A stretch of DNA of 64,000 bases, taken from assembly GCF_000717345.1 (NCBI RefSeq), contig NZ_JNZA01000018.1, forward strand, positions 62,001 to 126,000, read 5' to 3'. The stretch is from Streptomyces lydicus (GTDB lineage: Bacteria; Actinomycetota; Actinomycetes; Streptomycetales; Streptomycetaceae). A program made the translations under genes and the position numbers. The notes under the pieces are model-generated. The model worked only from the letters and a program-made list of their open reading frames with translations. It was not told where the DNA came from and searched no databases. Shown here in pieces: positions 52,001-60,275 of this stretch (its first letter is position 1; each line of letters starts with the position of its first letter).

Positions 52001-52617
52001 CGTGCGCACACCGCCCGGAATTCCGCCGCCCGCTTGCGCAGCCCGTCCAGGTCGCCACCGTCCGCCGCGTCCCCGACCAGCGGCGAGCCCACGCCCACGG
52101 CCACCGCCCCGGCCTCGAAGTACGCCTGGGCGAGGCCCGCGTCCACCCCGCCCACCGGTACGAACGGCAGCTCCGGGAAGGGGCCGCGGAGCGCCTCCAG
52201 ATACCCGGGCCCGCCGGCCGACGCCGGGAACAGCTTCAGCGCCGACACCCCCAGCGCCTCGGCCGCGATCACCTCGGACGGCGTCATCACCCCGGCGAGC
52301 GTCGGCAGCCCTTGCCGTACGGACTCCTCCAGCCCCGCCCCCAGCCCGGGCGTGACGATCAGATTCGCCCCGGCCTCGGCGGCGCGCCGGGCGTCGTCGC
52401 CGGTCAGGACGGTGCCCGCGCCGAGCCAGGCCGCGTCGCCGAGCTCGGCCCGCGCCCGCCGGATCACCTTCAGCGCGTCCTTCCCGCTGAGGGAGACCTC
52501 GATCAGCGGAAGCCCTGCCTCCGCAAGTGCCATGACCGTACGGAAGGACGCTTCGGCGTCCCTGCCCCGGATGATGGCGACCAGCCGCTCTGTCCGGAGT
52601 GCCTCGCTGAAGTCCAT
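51997..52617 (-). CDS. 2-keto-3-deoxy-6-phospho-sugar acid aldolase (KDPG/KDPGal family)
   Basis: A 206-residue class I aldolase cleaving KDPG or its galacto epimer to pyruvate and glyceraldehyde 3-phosphate. The Schiff-base Lys128 is in ALKLFPA, and Glu40 in LIEVSLSGKDAL is the general acid/base. The start MDFSEALRTERLVAIIRG is at 52617 with AGGAAACGCC before it. Together with the kinase and the galactonate-type dehydratase it completes a DeLey-Doudoroff-like route; the galacto assignment rests on that dehydratase. Confidence 0.9.
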   Translation of the reverse strand: MDFSEALRTERLVAIIRGRDAEASFRTVMALAEAGLPLIEVSLSGKDALKVIRRARAELGDAAWLGAGTVLTGDDARRAAEAGANLIVTPGLGAGLEESVRQGLPTLAGVMTPSEVIAAEALGVSALKLFPASAGGPGYLEALRGPFPELPFVPVGGVDAGLAQAYFEAGAVAVGVGSPLVGDAADGGDLDGLRKRAAEFRAVCAR

Positions 52618-52650
52618 GGCGTTTCCTACTTTCTTGGCTCCCTGCCGCAC

Positions 52651-52661
52651 ACGTAGTACGT
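52651..52661. promoter_or_regulatory. Candidate GntR operator ACGTAGTACGT
   Basis: An 11-bp palindrome (ACGTA-G-TACGT) 34 bases before the aldolase start. Its core GTAGTAC matches, from memory, the core of the E. coli galactonate repressor DgoR site. The FCD-type GntR gene at 54115 is the likely binder. Confidence 0.5.
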
Positions 52662-52818
52662 ACGGCGCGGCGGGGTCGTTCGGGCGCGCGGGGTGGCACC
52701 TCCGATTATTCCGGTCGGGGCGCGCGTGGGGGGAGGTGGTGGGACCGGTCCGCCCGGTGCGGCCGAGCGGTCCGGGGGCGGGCCGGCCGACGGGCCCGGG
52801 GGCGGGCCGGCGAGCGGG

Positions 52819-53964
52819 TCACCACTCGGCGAACGCCCCGTCCTCGTAGCGCCACACCGGGTTCCGCCAGGCGTGCCCGCGGGCGTCCGCCGCCCGTACG
52901 GCGGCCTCGTCCACCTCCACGCCGAGCCCGGGCCGGTCGGTCCGCAGCAGCGACCCGCCGTGGAAGCGGAACGGCTCCGGGTCCGCGACGTAGTCCAGCA
53001 GTTCGGCGCCCCGGTTGTAGTGGATGCCGAGGGACTGCTCCTGGATGAGGAAGTTCGGGGTGGTGAAGGCGACTTGGAGGCTGGCGGCCAGCGCGACCGG
53101 TCCGAGCGGGCAGTGCGGCGCGAGCTGCGCCCCGTACGCCTCCGCGAGCGCGGCGATCCGGCGCAGCTCGGAGATGCCCCCCGCGTGCGAGATGTCGGGC
53201 TGGAGGACGGCGACGCCGGCTTGCAGCGGCGCCAGGAACTCTCGCCGGGTGAAGAGACGTTCACCGAGTGCGAGGGGGATGTTGGAGGCGTTGACGAGAT
53301 CAGGGAGGGCCTGCATGTAGTCGGAAAGCACCGGCTCCTCGACGAACATCGGCGCATACTCGGCCAGCAGGGGGAGGAGCCTGCGGGCATTGGCAGGGGA
53401 GACCCGGCCGTGGAAGTCGAGGCCGAAGTCCCGGTCCTCACCGAGGACTTCGCGTGCGGTCTCGGCGCGGGTGAGGCATGCGCGCACCTCGGCGCGGGTC
53501 GCCACCGGGCTCATCCGGCCGCAGCCGTTCATCTTGACGGCGGTGAAGCCCGCTTCGACCTGCGCGGTGACCGCCTCCCGCACGGCCTGCGGTTCGTCAC
53601 CGCCGACCCAGGCGTACGCGCGGATCTTCTCCCGGACCGGTCCGCCCAGCAGCTGATGGACGGGCACGCCGTACTCCTTGCCCTTGATGTCCCACAGCGC
53701 CTGGTCCAGCCCGGCGACCGCGGACGACAGGACCGGGCCGCCCCGGTAGAAGCCGCCCTTGGTCATCACCTGCCAGTGATCCTCGATCCGCGCCGGATCC
53801 TCGCCCAGGAGGTACTCCGCCAGCACCTCCACGGCCGCCCGCACCGGTTCGGCCCGCCCTTCGACCACCGGCTCACCCCACCCGACCAGCCCGTCATCGG
53901 TCTCCACCCGTACGAACATCCAGCGCGGCGGGGCGAGGAACGTCTCGATGCGGCTGATCTTCAT
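52819..53964 (-). CDS. dgoD: D-galactonate dehydratase-like enzyme (enolase superfamily)
   Basis: A 381-residue enolase-superfamily dehydratase, the usual length of galactonate dehydratase. The N-terminal capping domain starts MKISRIETFLAPPRWMFVRVETDDG. Barrel residues match the galactonate dehydratase pattern: FGLDFHGRVSP (Asp ligand and catalytic His), MFVEEPV (Glu), LALGERLFT (Glu), QPDISHAGGI and LAPHCPLGP (second His). It converts D-galactonate to 2-keto-3-deoxygalactonate. ATG 53964 is used. It precedes the aldolase and kinase with a ~200 bp gap that has its own operator candidate. Confidence 0.87.
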   Translation of the reverse strand: MKISRIETFLAPPRWMFVRVETDDGLVGWGEPVVEGRAEPVRAAVEVLAEYLLGEDPARIEDHWQVMTKGGFYRGGPVLSSAVAGLDQALWDIKGKEYGVPVHQLLGGPVREKIRAYAWVGGDEPQAVREAVTAQVEAGFTAVKMNGCGRMSPVATRAEVRACLTRAETAREVLGEDRDFGLDFHGRVSPANARRLLPLLAEYAPMFVEEPVLSDYMQALPDLVNASNIPLALGERLFTRREFLAPLQAGVAVLQPDISHAGGISELRRIAALAEAYGAQLAPHCPLGPVALAASLQVAFTTPNFLIQEQSLGIHYNRGAELLDYVADPEPFRFHGGSLLRTDRPGLGVEVDEAAVRAADARGHAWRNPVWRYEDGAFAEW

Positions 53965-54114
53965 GGACCGGACCGTCCTTTCGGCACACGGGAGCGGGCG
54001 GGAACCGCGCACAGCACGCGGGCGAGCGTGTGCTGCACGGCGGACCCGCGCGGTGTCCTGCCCGCGGAAGGCGACGCCGTAACGGCCCCCGTAACGGCCG
54101 GGCGCTCGGTGCGC

Positions 54115-54819
54115 TTACGGATGCTCCCGCGCCGACACGTCCAGCAACTCCAGCATCGCCATGTACGCGCCGTCCACGTCCCGGTCCCGTACGGCGTCGA
54201 CGACCGCCGCGTGCGCCGCGTGCGGATGGCCGAACCTGCGCTCGGCGGCCGGCACCGCCCGGTCGCGCTCGACGAGCACCGGCACGATCACCCGGCGCAT
54301 CTGCGCGTAGAAGCGGTTGTTCGACGCGAGCAGCATCGCCGTGTGGAAAGCCGCGTCGGCGCGTACGAGCAGCGCCGGATCGTCCTCGGTCGCCGCCATC
54401 GTCCGCAACGCGGCGTCCAGTTCCGCCAGATCGGCGTCGGTCCGGCGCTCCGCGGCGAGCGCGGCCGCGGCGGGCTCGATGGAACGCCGCAGCTCCAGCA
54501 CATCGGCGAAGAAGTCGGAGGACACCCCGGCCGCGAGCTTCCAGCGCAGCACGTCCGTGTCCAGCAGATTCCACTCGTCCCGCGGGCTGACGAACGTGCC
54601 GCGGTGAGGATCCGTGTCGAGCAGCCCCTTGGTGGTCAGCACCTTGACCGCCTCCCGCAGCACGGTCTGGCTGACGTCCAGCTCCGCCATCAGCTCCGGC
54701 ACGACGAGGGTGTCCCCCTCGCCGTAGATGCCTTTGAAGATCCGCTGCGCGAGCGCCTCGGCCGTCGCGTGGTGCCCCCCGTGCCCCGCGGCGGACGCGG
54801 CACGCCCCGACCGACTCAT
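54115..54819 (-). CDS. GntR-family regulator, FCD subfamily (DgoR-like)
   Basis: A 234-residue regulator. The winged helix-turn-helix (LAQRIFKGIYGEGDTLVVPELMAELDVSQTVLREAVKVL in two parts) is at residues ~20-65, and an FCD ligand domain follows with the usual Asp/His metal ligands (FHTAMLLASNN; HAAHAAVVDAV). It resembles DgoR, whose ligand is galactonate. It is just upstream of the dehydratase gene in the same direction, so it should repress this catabolic set and its own transcript. Confidence 0.9.
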   Translation of the reverse strand: MSRSGRAASAAGHGGHHATAEALAQRIFKGIYGEGDTLVVPELMAELDVSQTVLREAVKVLTTKGLLDTDPHRGTFVSPRDEWNLLDTDVLRWKLAAGVSSDFFADVLELRRSIEPAAAALAAERRTDADLAELDAALRTMAATEDDPALLVRADAAFHTAMLLASNNRFYAQMRRVIVPVLVERDRAVPAAERRFGHPHAAHAAVVDAVRDRDVDGAYMAMLELLDVSAREHP

Positions 54820-54874
54820 CACGCTGCTCCCTGCTCCGATCCCAGCTCCCGTACGACGACCCACCGCAGGCGGC

Positions 54875-54922
54875 CGTCAGGGCGTACCGAGCACCCCAAT
54901 CCCACCTCGGTACGCCCTGACG
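54875..54922. terminator. Terminator hairpin after the DUF4383 gene
   Basis: A perfect 17-bp inverted repeat (CGTCAGGGCGTACCGAG and its complement) with a 14-nt loop, 14 bases past the DUF4383 stop on the minus strand and 56 bases before the GntR start. It could also act as an operator. Confidence 0.7.
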
Positions 54923-54936
54923 TCTCCCCGCCCGGC

Positions 54937-55686
54937 TCACCTCTCCTTGCCGCCGGAGCCACCCGCCTCGGCACGGTGACCACCTGCCTGGCCTGCCGTG
55001 CTTCTGCGCGAGCCACTGCCGCTCGTGCCGGGGCCCAGCGACCCCAGGCCGGCGTGCGGGGCGCCCTGCATCCGGACGCGGGCGGTCTGCCGCCCGGCCG
55101 TCATGCCGGAGACCGGGTGCCATTCACCGCGGTCGAAGCGCTCCGCCTCCTCCGGGTGCCGGGCGCGCCAGTACGGGTTGTCGTGCGGGAGACCACCGCT
55201 GACCCGGCCGTACATCCCGAAGACCAGCAGCATCAGCCCGACCAGGAAGCTGAAGAGGACGTTCTGGATCTGGAACGCCAGGAAGTTCGCATCGGTCTGC
55301 AGCAGCGCCAGGTTCACGAATCCGCTGAGCAGGAACAGGCCGCCGAAGACGATGTTGAGGGTCGAGGCGAAGTTCCCGCCGATCACCATCCCGGCGAAAA
55401 GTATCGCTCCGACGACGACCGACAGCACGCTCAGCGCACCGTTGGTGTTCAGTCCGGCCACGGTGTCGCCGCCGGTGTCGAAGAAGCCGATGTTGTGGGT
55501 CAGACCGAGGACGCCGAAGGCGATCAGTACCAGGCCCATCAGCCCGGCGCCGATCCGGTAGACCTTGCTGAGCCCGTGGTCCACGGGCAGGTGCTCGTCG
55601 AGCCGGGTGCGGGGGCGATGCCGCTTGTCCCGGTGGAAGTGCGCCATGGGCCCGTGCAGGGTCTGGCCAGTAGCCCCAGTAGCCAT
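54937..55686 (-). CDS. DUF4383 membrane protein
   Basis: A 249-residue protein with four hydrophobic segments (IGAGLMGLVLIAFGVLGL; LSVLSVVVGAILFAGMVIGG; FASTLNIVFGGLFLLSGFVNLALL; VLFSFLVGLMLLVFGMYG), the DUF4383 layout. The C-terminal tail is Gly/Ser/Arg-rich. It is common in actinomycetes with no known function, often near envelope genes. ATG 55686 is used; a second Met 13 residues later is possible. Confidence 0.82.
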   Translation of the reverse strand: MATGATGQTLHGPMAHFHRDKRHRPRTRLDEHLPVDHGLSKVYRIGAGLMGLVLIAFGVLGLTHNIGFFDTGGDTVAGLNTNGALSVLSVVVGAILFAGMVIGGNFASTLNIVFGGLFLLSGFVNLALLQTDANFLAFQIQNVLFSFLVGLMLLVFGMYGRVSGGLPHDNPYWRARHPEEAERFDRGEWHPVSGMTAGRQTARVRMQGAPHAGLGSLGPGTSGSGSRRSTAGQAGGHRAEAGGSGGKER

Positions 55687-55821
55687 GTCCGGCCTCCTTC
55701 GCGCAGATGAAGCCGCCTGGGCCGTACTCCATGACCAGCATCCGCCCACCGGCCGCATCACGCCATCGCGCCGGGCCGTCCACCCCGCCCCTGTGTGCCT
55801 CCGCCCCCCGCCTGCACCGCC

Positions 55822-57207
55822 TCAACCAGCCGCTGACCCGCTGCCCCGGGCGTCCCTGATCTCCTGCACCACCCGGGCCACGGTCTGCCGCACCGCCTCG
55901 GTCTCCGTCAGGAAGTGCCACCAGTCCGGATGCCGGCCCTCCAGGCCCGCGACGGCACGGTCCAGCCGCGCCACCGCGTCGTCCAGCGGGCCGGCGTGCC
56001 GAGGATCGGGCGTGCTGCGTCCGGCCATCGCCAGCCGCTGGGCGTCCCGGATCGCGAAGCGCGTCCGCTCGACCTCCTTCTGCCGGTCGAACGACACCGC
56101 ATCGAGCCGCTGCAACCGGTCACCGGCCGCCGAGACCGCCTCATCGGTGCTGTCCAGCAGCGCCCGTACGGTCGCCAGCCGGCTCGTGGCGTCCGCCCAC
56201 TGCTGCTCGTCCCGGGCCTGCTGGGCCTCCCGCAGCTTGGCCTCGGCCTGCTGCACGGACTGCGCGGCCTGCTCCGGTACGTGCTGCAGGTCCTGCCAGC
56301 ACGCCGCGCTGTAACGCCGCCGCAGCTCGCTCAGGATCGGGTCGACCTTGCCCGCCCGCGTCGTGATCGCCTGCGCCCGGGTCCGCAGCGACACCAGCCG
56401 CTTGTCGATCTCCGCCGCTCGCGCCGGCAGCCGCTCCGCCTCGGTCCGGATGCTCTCCGCGGCGCGCACCACGTCGTCGGCGCGCCGGATCGTCTCCGGT
56501 ACGCCGTGCTGGCCGGCGCCCTGATTCAGCTTGGTCAGCTCCGGACCCAGCGCGGCCAGGCGGGCGGCCAGCTCGTCCGCACGCAGGCCCTTCGCCCGCA
56601 CCGCGTCCAGCGCGTTGCTCGCCCCCAGCAGCGTCTGCCGCGCCCGCTCCACGGCCGGCGCCAGCCGCGCCAACTGCGTCTCGGCGGACTGCAGCAGCGG
56701 CCCCAGCCCCTGCGCGAAGCGGTCGAGCTCGCCCTTGACGCGGTTCAGCTCGTCCCTCGCCCGCGTCAGATCGGCCCGGGCCCGCGCCACCGCGGCGCCG
56801 TCCAGATCGTCGCGGTCAAGATCGTGCGAGTCGACCGCGGTGATGTACCCCTGACTCACCTCGTCGATCCGCCGGCCGAAGCCCTCGTACTCCGCCGCGG
56901 CCCGCTGCGCCTGCGGGGAACTGTCCACGGCGGTGATCGTCTCTATGGAGATCCGCAGGTCCCGGTGGGCGGTGTCCAGCTCGTAGAACGCGGCCGCCGC
57001 GGCATCCTTCGCGGCCTGCGCGTCGGCCCGCTGGCTCTCCCCGCGCCCGAACCAGCGCCGGGTCCCGCCTCCTGCGAACGACATCGGCGCCAACGCGGCC
57101 AACAACGGCAACGGCAGCAACACGAGCGCCACCACGTCCCGGACCGGGCCCCCACGCACACGACGGCGTTCTCGCTGCTCCAGCGGCTGCGTGTGTATCG
57201 CCGTCAC
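55822..57207 (-). CDS. Membrane-anchored coiled-coil protein, function unknown
   Basis: A 461-residue protein with one membrane segment near the N-terminus (VVALVLLPLPLLAALAPMSFAGG). It is then almost entirely Ala/Arg/Leu/Glu/Gln-rich helix with heptad-like spacing (residues ~60-420), resembling long coiled-coil or spectrin-like chains. No known domain was recognised. GTG 57207 follows GGGAGAGGGAA by 6 nt; in-frame starts further upstream run into the tRNA region and are unlikely. It may be structural, perhaps at the envelope. Confidence 0.72.
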   Translation of the reverse strand: MTAIHTQPLEQRERRRVRGGPVRDVVALVLLPLPLLAALAPMSFAGGGTRRWFGRGESQRADAQAAKDAAAAAFYELDTAHRDLRISIETITAVDSSPQAQRAAAEYEGFGRRIDEVSQGYITAVDSHDLDRDDLDGAAVARARADLTRARDELNRVKGELDRFAQGLGPLLQSAETQLARLAPAVERARQTLLGASNALDAVRAKGLRADELAARLAALGPELTKLNQGAGQHGVPETIRRADDVVRAAESIRTEAERLPARAAEIDKRLVSLRTRAQAITTRAGKVDPILSELRRRYSAACWQDLQHVPEQAAQSVQQAEAKLREAQQARDEQQWADATSRLATVRALLDSTDEAVSAAGDRLQRLDAVSFDRQKEVERTRFAIRDAQRLAMAGRSTPDPRHAGPLDDAVARLDRAVAGLEGRHPDWWHFLTETEAVRQTVARVVQEIRDARGSGSAAG

Positions 57208-57348
57208 TTCCCTCTCCCGATCGGATCGCCCCAGGGTGGGTGCCATTCTCCCACTCACCGGAAACGAACACACCGGCCGGTAAGTTCGCACTTCGACCAC
57301 TGGTTTGCAGTTCAGCCCCGCAGGCAAGGTACTCTGTCGGCTCGACCA

Positions 57349-57420
57349 GGGCGCATAGCTCAGCGGTAGAGCGCTGCTCTTACAAAGCAGATGTCGGCGG
57401 TTCAAATCCGTCTGTGCCCA
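57349..57420 (+). tRNA. tRNA-Val (anticodon TAC)
   Basis: A 72-nt cloverleaf: acceptor GGGCGCA/TGTGCCC with discriminator A, D arm GCTC/GAGC, anticodon arm CTGCT-CTTACAA-AGCAG with anticodon TAC, and T arm GGCGG-TTCAAAT-CCGTC. No CCA is encoded. It decodes GTA and GTG valine codons. The integrase of a mobile element begins about 100 bp downstream, so the 3' half is probably the integration site. Confidence 0.95.
57380..57420 (+). other. Probable attachment site (attL) at the 3' end of tRNA-Val
   Basis: Inferred from a tyrosine integrase gene placed directly after the tRNA 3' end, the standard AICE layout in which the core site overlaps the anticodon-to-T-arm part of the tRNA and its 3' end is restored by the element. 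The matching copy (attR) must be beyond base 64000 and was not seen; exact core limits are unknown. Confidence 0.5.
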
Positions 57421-57438
57421 CTTTCCACGCAAACGACA

Positions 57439-57489
57439 AAGGCCCAGGTCATCCGATGTGAATTCGGATTCCTGGGCCTTGATCGTTTT
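57439..57489 (+). terminator. Terminator hairpin after tRNA-Val / before the integrase stop
   Basis: AAGGCCCAGG pairs with CCTGGGCCTT, with an inner ATCCGA/TCGGAT stem, followed on the plus strand by GATCGTTTT. It probably ends the tRNA transcript and may serve the integrase from the other side. Confidence 0.8.
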
Positions 57490-57522
57490 CTGCGGCGGAG
57501 GCGATTCGGGGGCCCGTGCCAC

Positions 57523-58683
57523 TTACGTGCCAGATGCCCCGTCCGAGCCGCCCCGGTCCGACTTCGCCTGCCGGTTCGGCTTCCCCCGCCGGATCTGCGC
57601 GTCCACATGATCGGCAATCGCTTGATCACGACCGTTGACCAGGTGCTGGTAGATCAGCGCCGCCCGTACGGACGAGTGCCCCATGCGGTGCATCAGCTCA
57701 CGGGTGGTCGCGCCTCCGGTCGCGGCGAGGGTGTTGCCCGTGTGCCGCAGATCGTGGAAGTGCACGTCCGAGAGGCCGGCCGTCCGCAGAGCCGGGAGCC
57801 AAGCCCTACGGAAGTTGTTCCGCCGTAACCGACCGCCCCGCTCCCCGACGAAGACCAGCCCCGCGCGCCCCGCCTCGGCGTAGTGGCTGAGGTGATCAGC
57901 CAGTTCCTCCGCGAGCGACGCCGGAAACGCCACGGTGCGGATACCGGCACTGCTTTTCGGCGTCTTGATTGTCAGCCCTTGTGTCCTGGTCTCTGCCTGG
58001 GAGCGACGGACGGAGATCGTGCGCCGGTCCAGGTCGACGTCATGGCGCTGCAACGCCGCCAGTTCACCGAAGCGCAGTCCGGTGAATGCGGCGAGGAGGA
58101 CCAGGACGCGGAAGCGAGGTGGAACGGCCTCGGCGATTCGGTAGACCTCCGGCACCGTCAGGTAGGGGCGCTCCGCGGTCTTGGCTGCGCCGGCGCCCTT
58201 GATGCGGCATGGATTCCGCTGGATCAGACCGTCATCCACAGCCGTATTCATGACGGCCCGCAGGATCTGGTACGCCTTGACCACGGTGGACTCACCTACA
58301 CCGTTGTCGAGGAGAGTAGATCGCCACCGCCGGACGTGGGGCGTGGTGATCTGTGTGAGCGGCGACCGAGTGAATGTCGGCATGATGTGCAGCCGAAGCG
58401 CACTCTCGTTGCGCTCACGAGTGGTGGCCGCGTAGTCGCGCTCCTTGAGCCATGCGGTTGCGTACTCACCGAACGGGATCTCAGCGTTCGGGTCATGCCA
58501 GCGGTTCTCGACGATCTCCGCCTCTTTGCGGACGAGCCATACCTCGGCGTCCCGCTGGGTCGGAAAGGTCGTGTCGGCAGTGCGAAGCACTCCGTCCGGC
58601 CCGGGGTAGCGAGCCTGGAAGCGTCCGGACGGCAGTTTGCGAACGGACCCGAAGCGTCGGCGCTTTCCCCGTGCGTTGGGCAT
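57523..58683 (-). CDS. int: Tyrosine-recombinase integrase of the AICE
   Basis: A 386-residue site-specific recombinase. An N-terminal AP2-like arm domain (SVRKLPSGRFQARYPGPDG) and SAM-like core-binding region are followed by the catalytic domain with Arg in TGLRFGEL, His-x-x-Arg in HDLRHTG, His in RMGHSS and the nucleophile Tyr in ALIYQHL. It would insert and excise the element at tRNA-Val. Its ATG overlaps the excisionase stop by one base (TGATG). Confidence 0.95.
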   Translation of the reverse strand: MPNARGKRRRFGSVRKLPSGRFQARYPGPDGVLRTADTTFPTQRDAEVWLVRKEAEIVENRWHDPNAEIPFGEYATAWLKERDYAATTRERNESALRLHIMPTFTRSPLTQITTPHVRRWRSTLLDNGVGESTVVKAYQILRAVMNTAVDDGLIQRNPCRIKGAGAAKTAERPYLTVPEVYRIAEAVPPRFRVLVLLAAFTGLRFGELAALQRHDVDLDRRTISVRRSQAETRTQGLTIKTPKSSAGIRTVAFPASLAEELADHLSHYAEAGRAGLVFVGERGGRLRRNNFRRAWLPALRTAGLSDVHFHDLRHTGNTLAATGGATTRELMHRMGHSSVRAALIYQHLVNGRDQAIADHVDAQIRRGKPNRQAKSDRGGSDGASGT

Positions 58684-58895
58684 CAGGCCACCGCCCCAAG
58701 ATGCCTACCGCCGGCCGACACCGGCTGAACCGTGTTCGCCTCGATGAAAGCGCGCAGAGCGCTCTCCGGAATACGCACGTGACGCCCCACGCGAACGAAC
58801 GTGATGCGCCGCTCGGCGATCAGCCGGCGGGGAAAGCGCTCTGTGGTGCCCAGCAGTTCGGCGACCTCCGGGACGGACAGATACCGGTCGTTCAC
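58683..58895 (-). CDS. xis: Excisionase-type small DNA-binding protein
   Basis: A 70-residue MerR-like helix-turn-helix protein (YLSVPEVAELLGTTERFPRRLIAERRITFVRVGRHVRIPESALRAFI in two parts), as in AICE Xis proteins. It starts at GTG 58895, overlapping the rep stop, with AGGAGAGG just upstream, and ends on the integrase ATG. It would bend DNA at att sites to favour excision. Confidence 0.9.
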   Translation of the reverse strand: MNDRYLSVPEVAELLGTTERFPRRLIAERRITFVRVGRHVRIPESALRAFIEANTVQPVSAGGRHLGAVA

Positions 58896-60274
58896 GGGTT
58901 GACCTCTCCTTCTGAGGCGTTGGTGGCGGCTAGGGACGCGGACAGCCATTGCTCGGTGGGGCTGAGGCCGGTGCCGGCGTAGGTCCAGTGGGCGAGGACG
59001 AGCGTGGTTTCGCCTTCCTCCTGGTCGTGCGGATGGGGTGGGGTATCGCCTCGTGCGATGGCGGTTTGGAGGCGGCGCCATTGGGCGCGGGTTTCGCGGA
59101 GGGCGCCCAGGGTGGTGGAGTAGCGGCGGGTTTTGGTGGAGAAGTGGCCGCGGAAGCCGAGCATGTGGGCCCAGGCGCGCAGCCGGAGCTCTTCGAGGTC
59201 CTTGCGGGCACCGAGCGCCCAGGCGGTGCGGATGAGGCGTTCGGCGTGCGGGGTGACGTCGAGGCTTGCGAGTTCGGCGACGAACTTCAGGGGCCGGTCG
59301 AGGGTGCCGGTCGCTGTCTCGGCGCCCTTGGTGGCGTACTTGGCGATGTAGGCGGCAACGGCGCGGTCGGTCAGCGCGGTGCCGCCGTCGAGGTCATTGC
59401 CTTTGATGGTGCGGACGTCGATCTGGCGGCCGAAGGCGAAGGAGTGCGCGCGGCCGTCGAGGACCGGGCCGGCCACGGTGGCGTGGGCAGCGGCTGCCTT
59501 GATGGCGTCGGTCAGCAGCTCGGCGCTTGCCCAGGGCGGGGGAGGGGTGTCACCGCCCGCGGAGCCGTCGAGGCGGATGACAGCGTGGAAGTGGACGGCG
59601 CCGCGCTTTTGGTACTCGGCGACCTTGGCGAAAGAGACGCGGGCGTGTTGGGCGAATTCCCGCTGGGTCAGTCCGGCCCGGTGGGCGATCTCGCGGCGTA
59701 GGTAGATCGTGAAGCGGCGCCAGAGCATGCCCGCGTGCGCGTTCCAGAGCACGGCTGCCTCGTAGTCGTAGCGGTCGGGCGCGAGCGGAGTACCGAGTGC
59801 GGCGTCCTCCTGGTCGTGGTGCCGGCCGCAGCGGCAGGGGCGGCTACGGCCACCGGGCGCGGAGGGTCGGTTGTGGACCGGTCCGAAGCTGGGGGCGGTG
59901 AAGGTGGCGAAGACACGGGGGTGGGAGGTGACCCGGTCCGGGATGCCCTTGCCGCCGCGGAGTCCTGCGGTGATCAAGTGGTAGGTGTCGCGCCGGTAGG
60001 TCTCGGCGCAGGTGGGACAGCGGGTGGTGCGACGGTTGCCGCAGCGCACCAGGAGGTCCCCGGCGGGCAGGTCGTTCGAGTCCAGGTGGTGGAGGGCGGG
60101 GCCGATTTCGCCGGTGGCGGTGTCGGTGCGGTGTTCGGTGCGGTGTCCGGCCAGACGGATGGGGCGGGTGCAGCCGCCGAGAGTGGCCAGCTGTCGCACG
60201 AGACCGGGCAGGGTGCCGGACGCGGCGAGTTTCCCCAGGTCTGTGAGCGGGGGAGGGGTGCTGCGGGTGATGAT
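58892..60274 (-). CDS. repSA: RepSA-like rolling-circle replication initiator
   Basis: An AICE replication initiator. Blocks include VRCGNRRTTRCPTCAETYRRDTYHLI (Cys pairs), HPRVFATFTAPSFGPVHN, and GAVHFHAVIRLDG, a His-x-His pattern of HUH-type nicking enzymes. The catalytic Tyr is not assigned. The first normal start in frame is GTG 60199, but the upstream frame (STPPPLTDLGKLAASGTLPGL) looks coding and follows a perfect GAGAAGGAG. The only codons at the right spacing are ATC at 60274 and 60271, so I place the start there (460 residues). Mutation of an ATG or a sequence error is possible. Confidence 0.8.
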   Translation of the reverse strand: MITRSTPPPLTDLGKLAASGTLPGLVRQLATLGGCTRPIRLAGHRTEHRTDTATGEIGPALHHLDSNDLPAGDLLVRCGNRRTTRCPTCAETYRRDTYHLITAGLRGGKGIPDRVTSHPRVFATFTAPSFGPVHNRPSAPGGRSRPCRCGRHHDQEDAALGTPLAPDRYDYEAAVLWNAHAGMLWRRFTIYLRREIAHRAGLTQREFAQHARVSFAKVAEYQKRGAVHFHAVIRLDGSAGGDTPPPPWASAELLTDAIKAAAAHATVAGPVLDGRAHSFAFGRQIDVRTIKGNDLDGGTALTDRAVAAYIAKYATKGAETATGTLDRPLKFVAELASLDVTPHAERLIRTAWALGARKDLEELRLRAWAHMLGFRGHFSTKTRRYSTTLGALRETRAQWRRLQTAIARGDTPPHPHDQEEGETTLVLAHWTYAGTGLSPTEQWLSASLAATNASEGEVNP

Positions 60275-60275
60275 G

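Noticed and set aside
54875..54922. 17-bp inverted repeat as GntR operator
   Set aside because: Its long GC-rich stem directly after the DUF4383 stop fits a terminator better; kept as terminator with the operator as a minor option.
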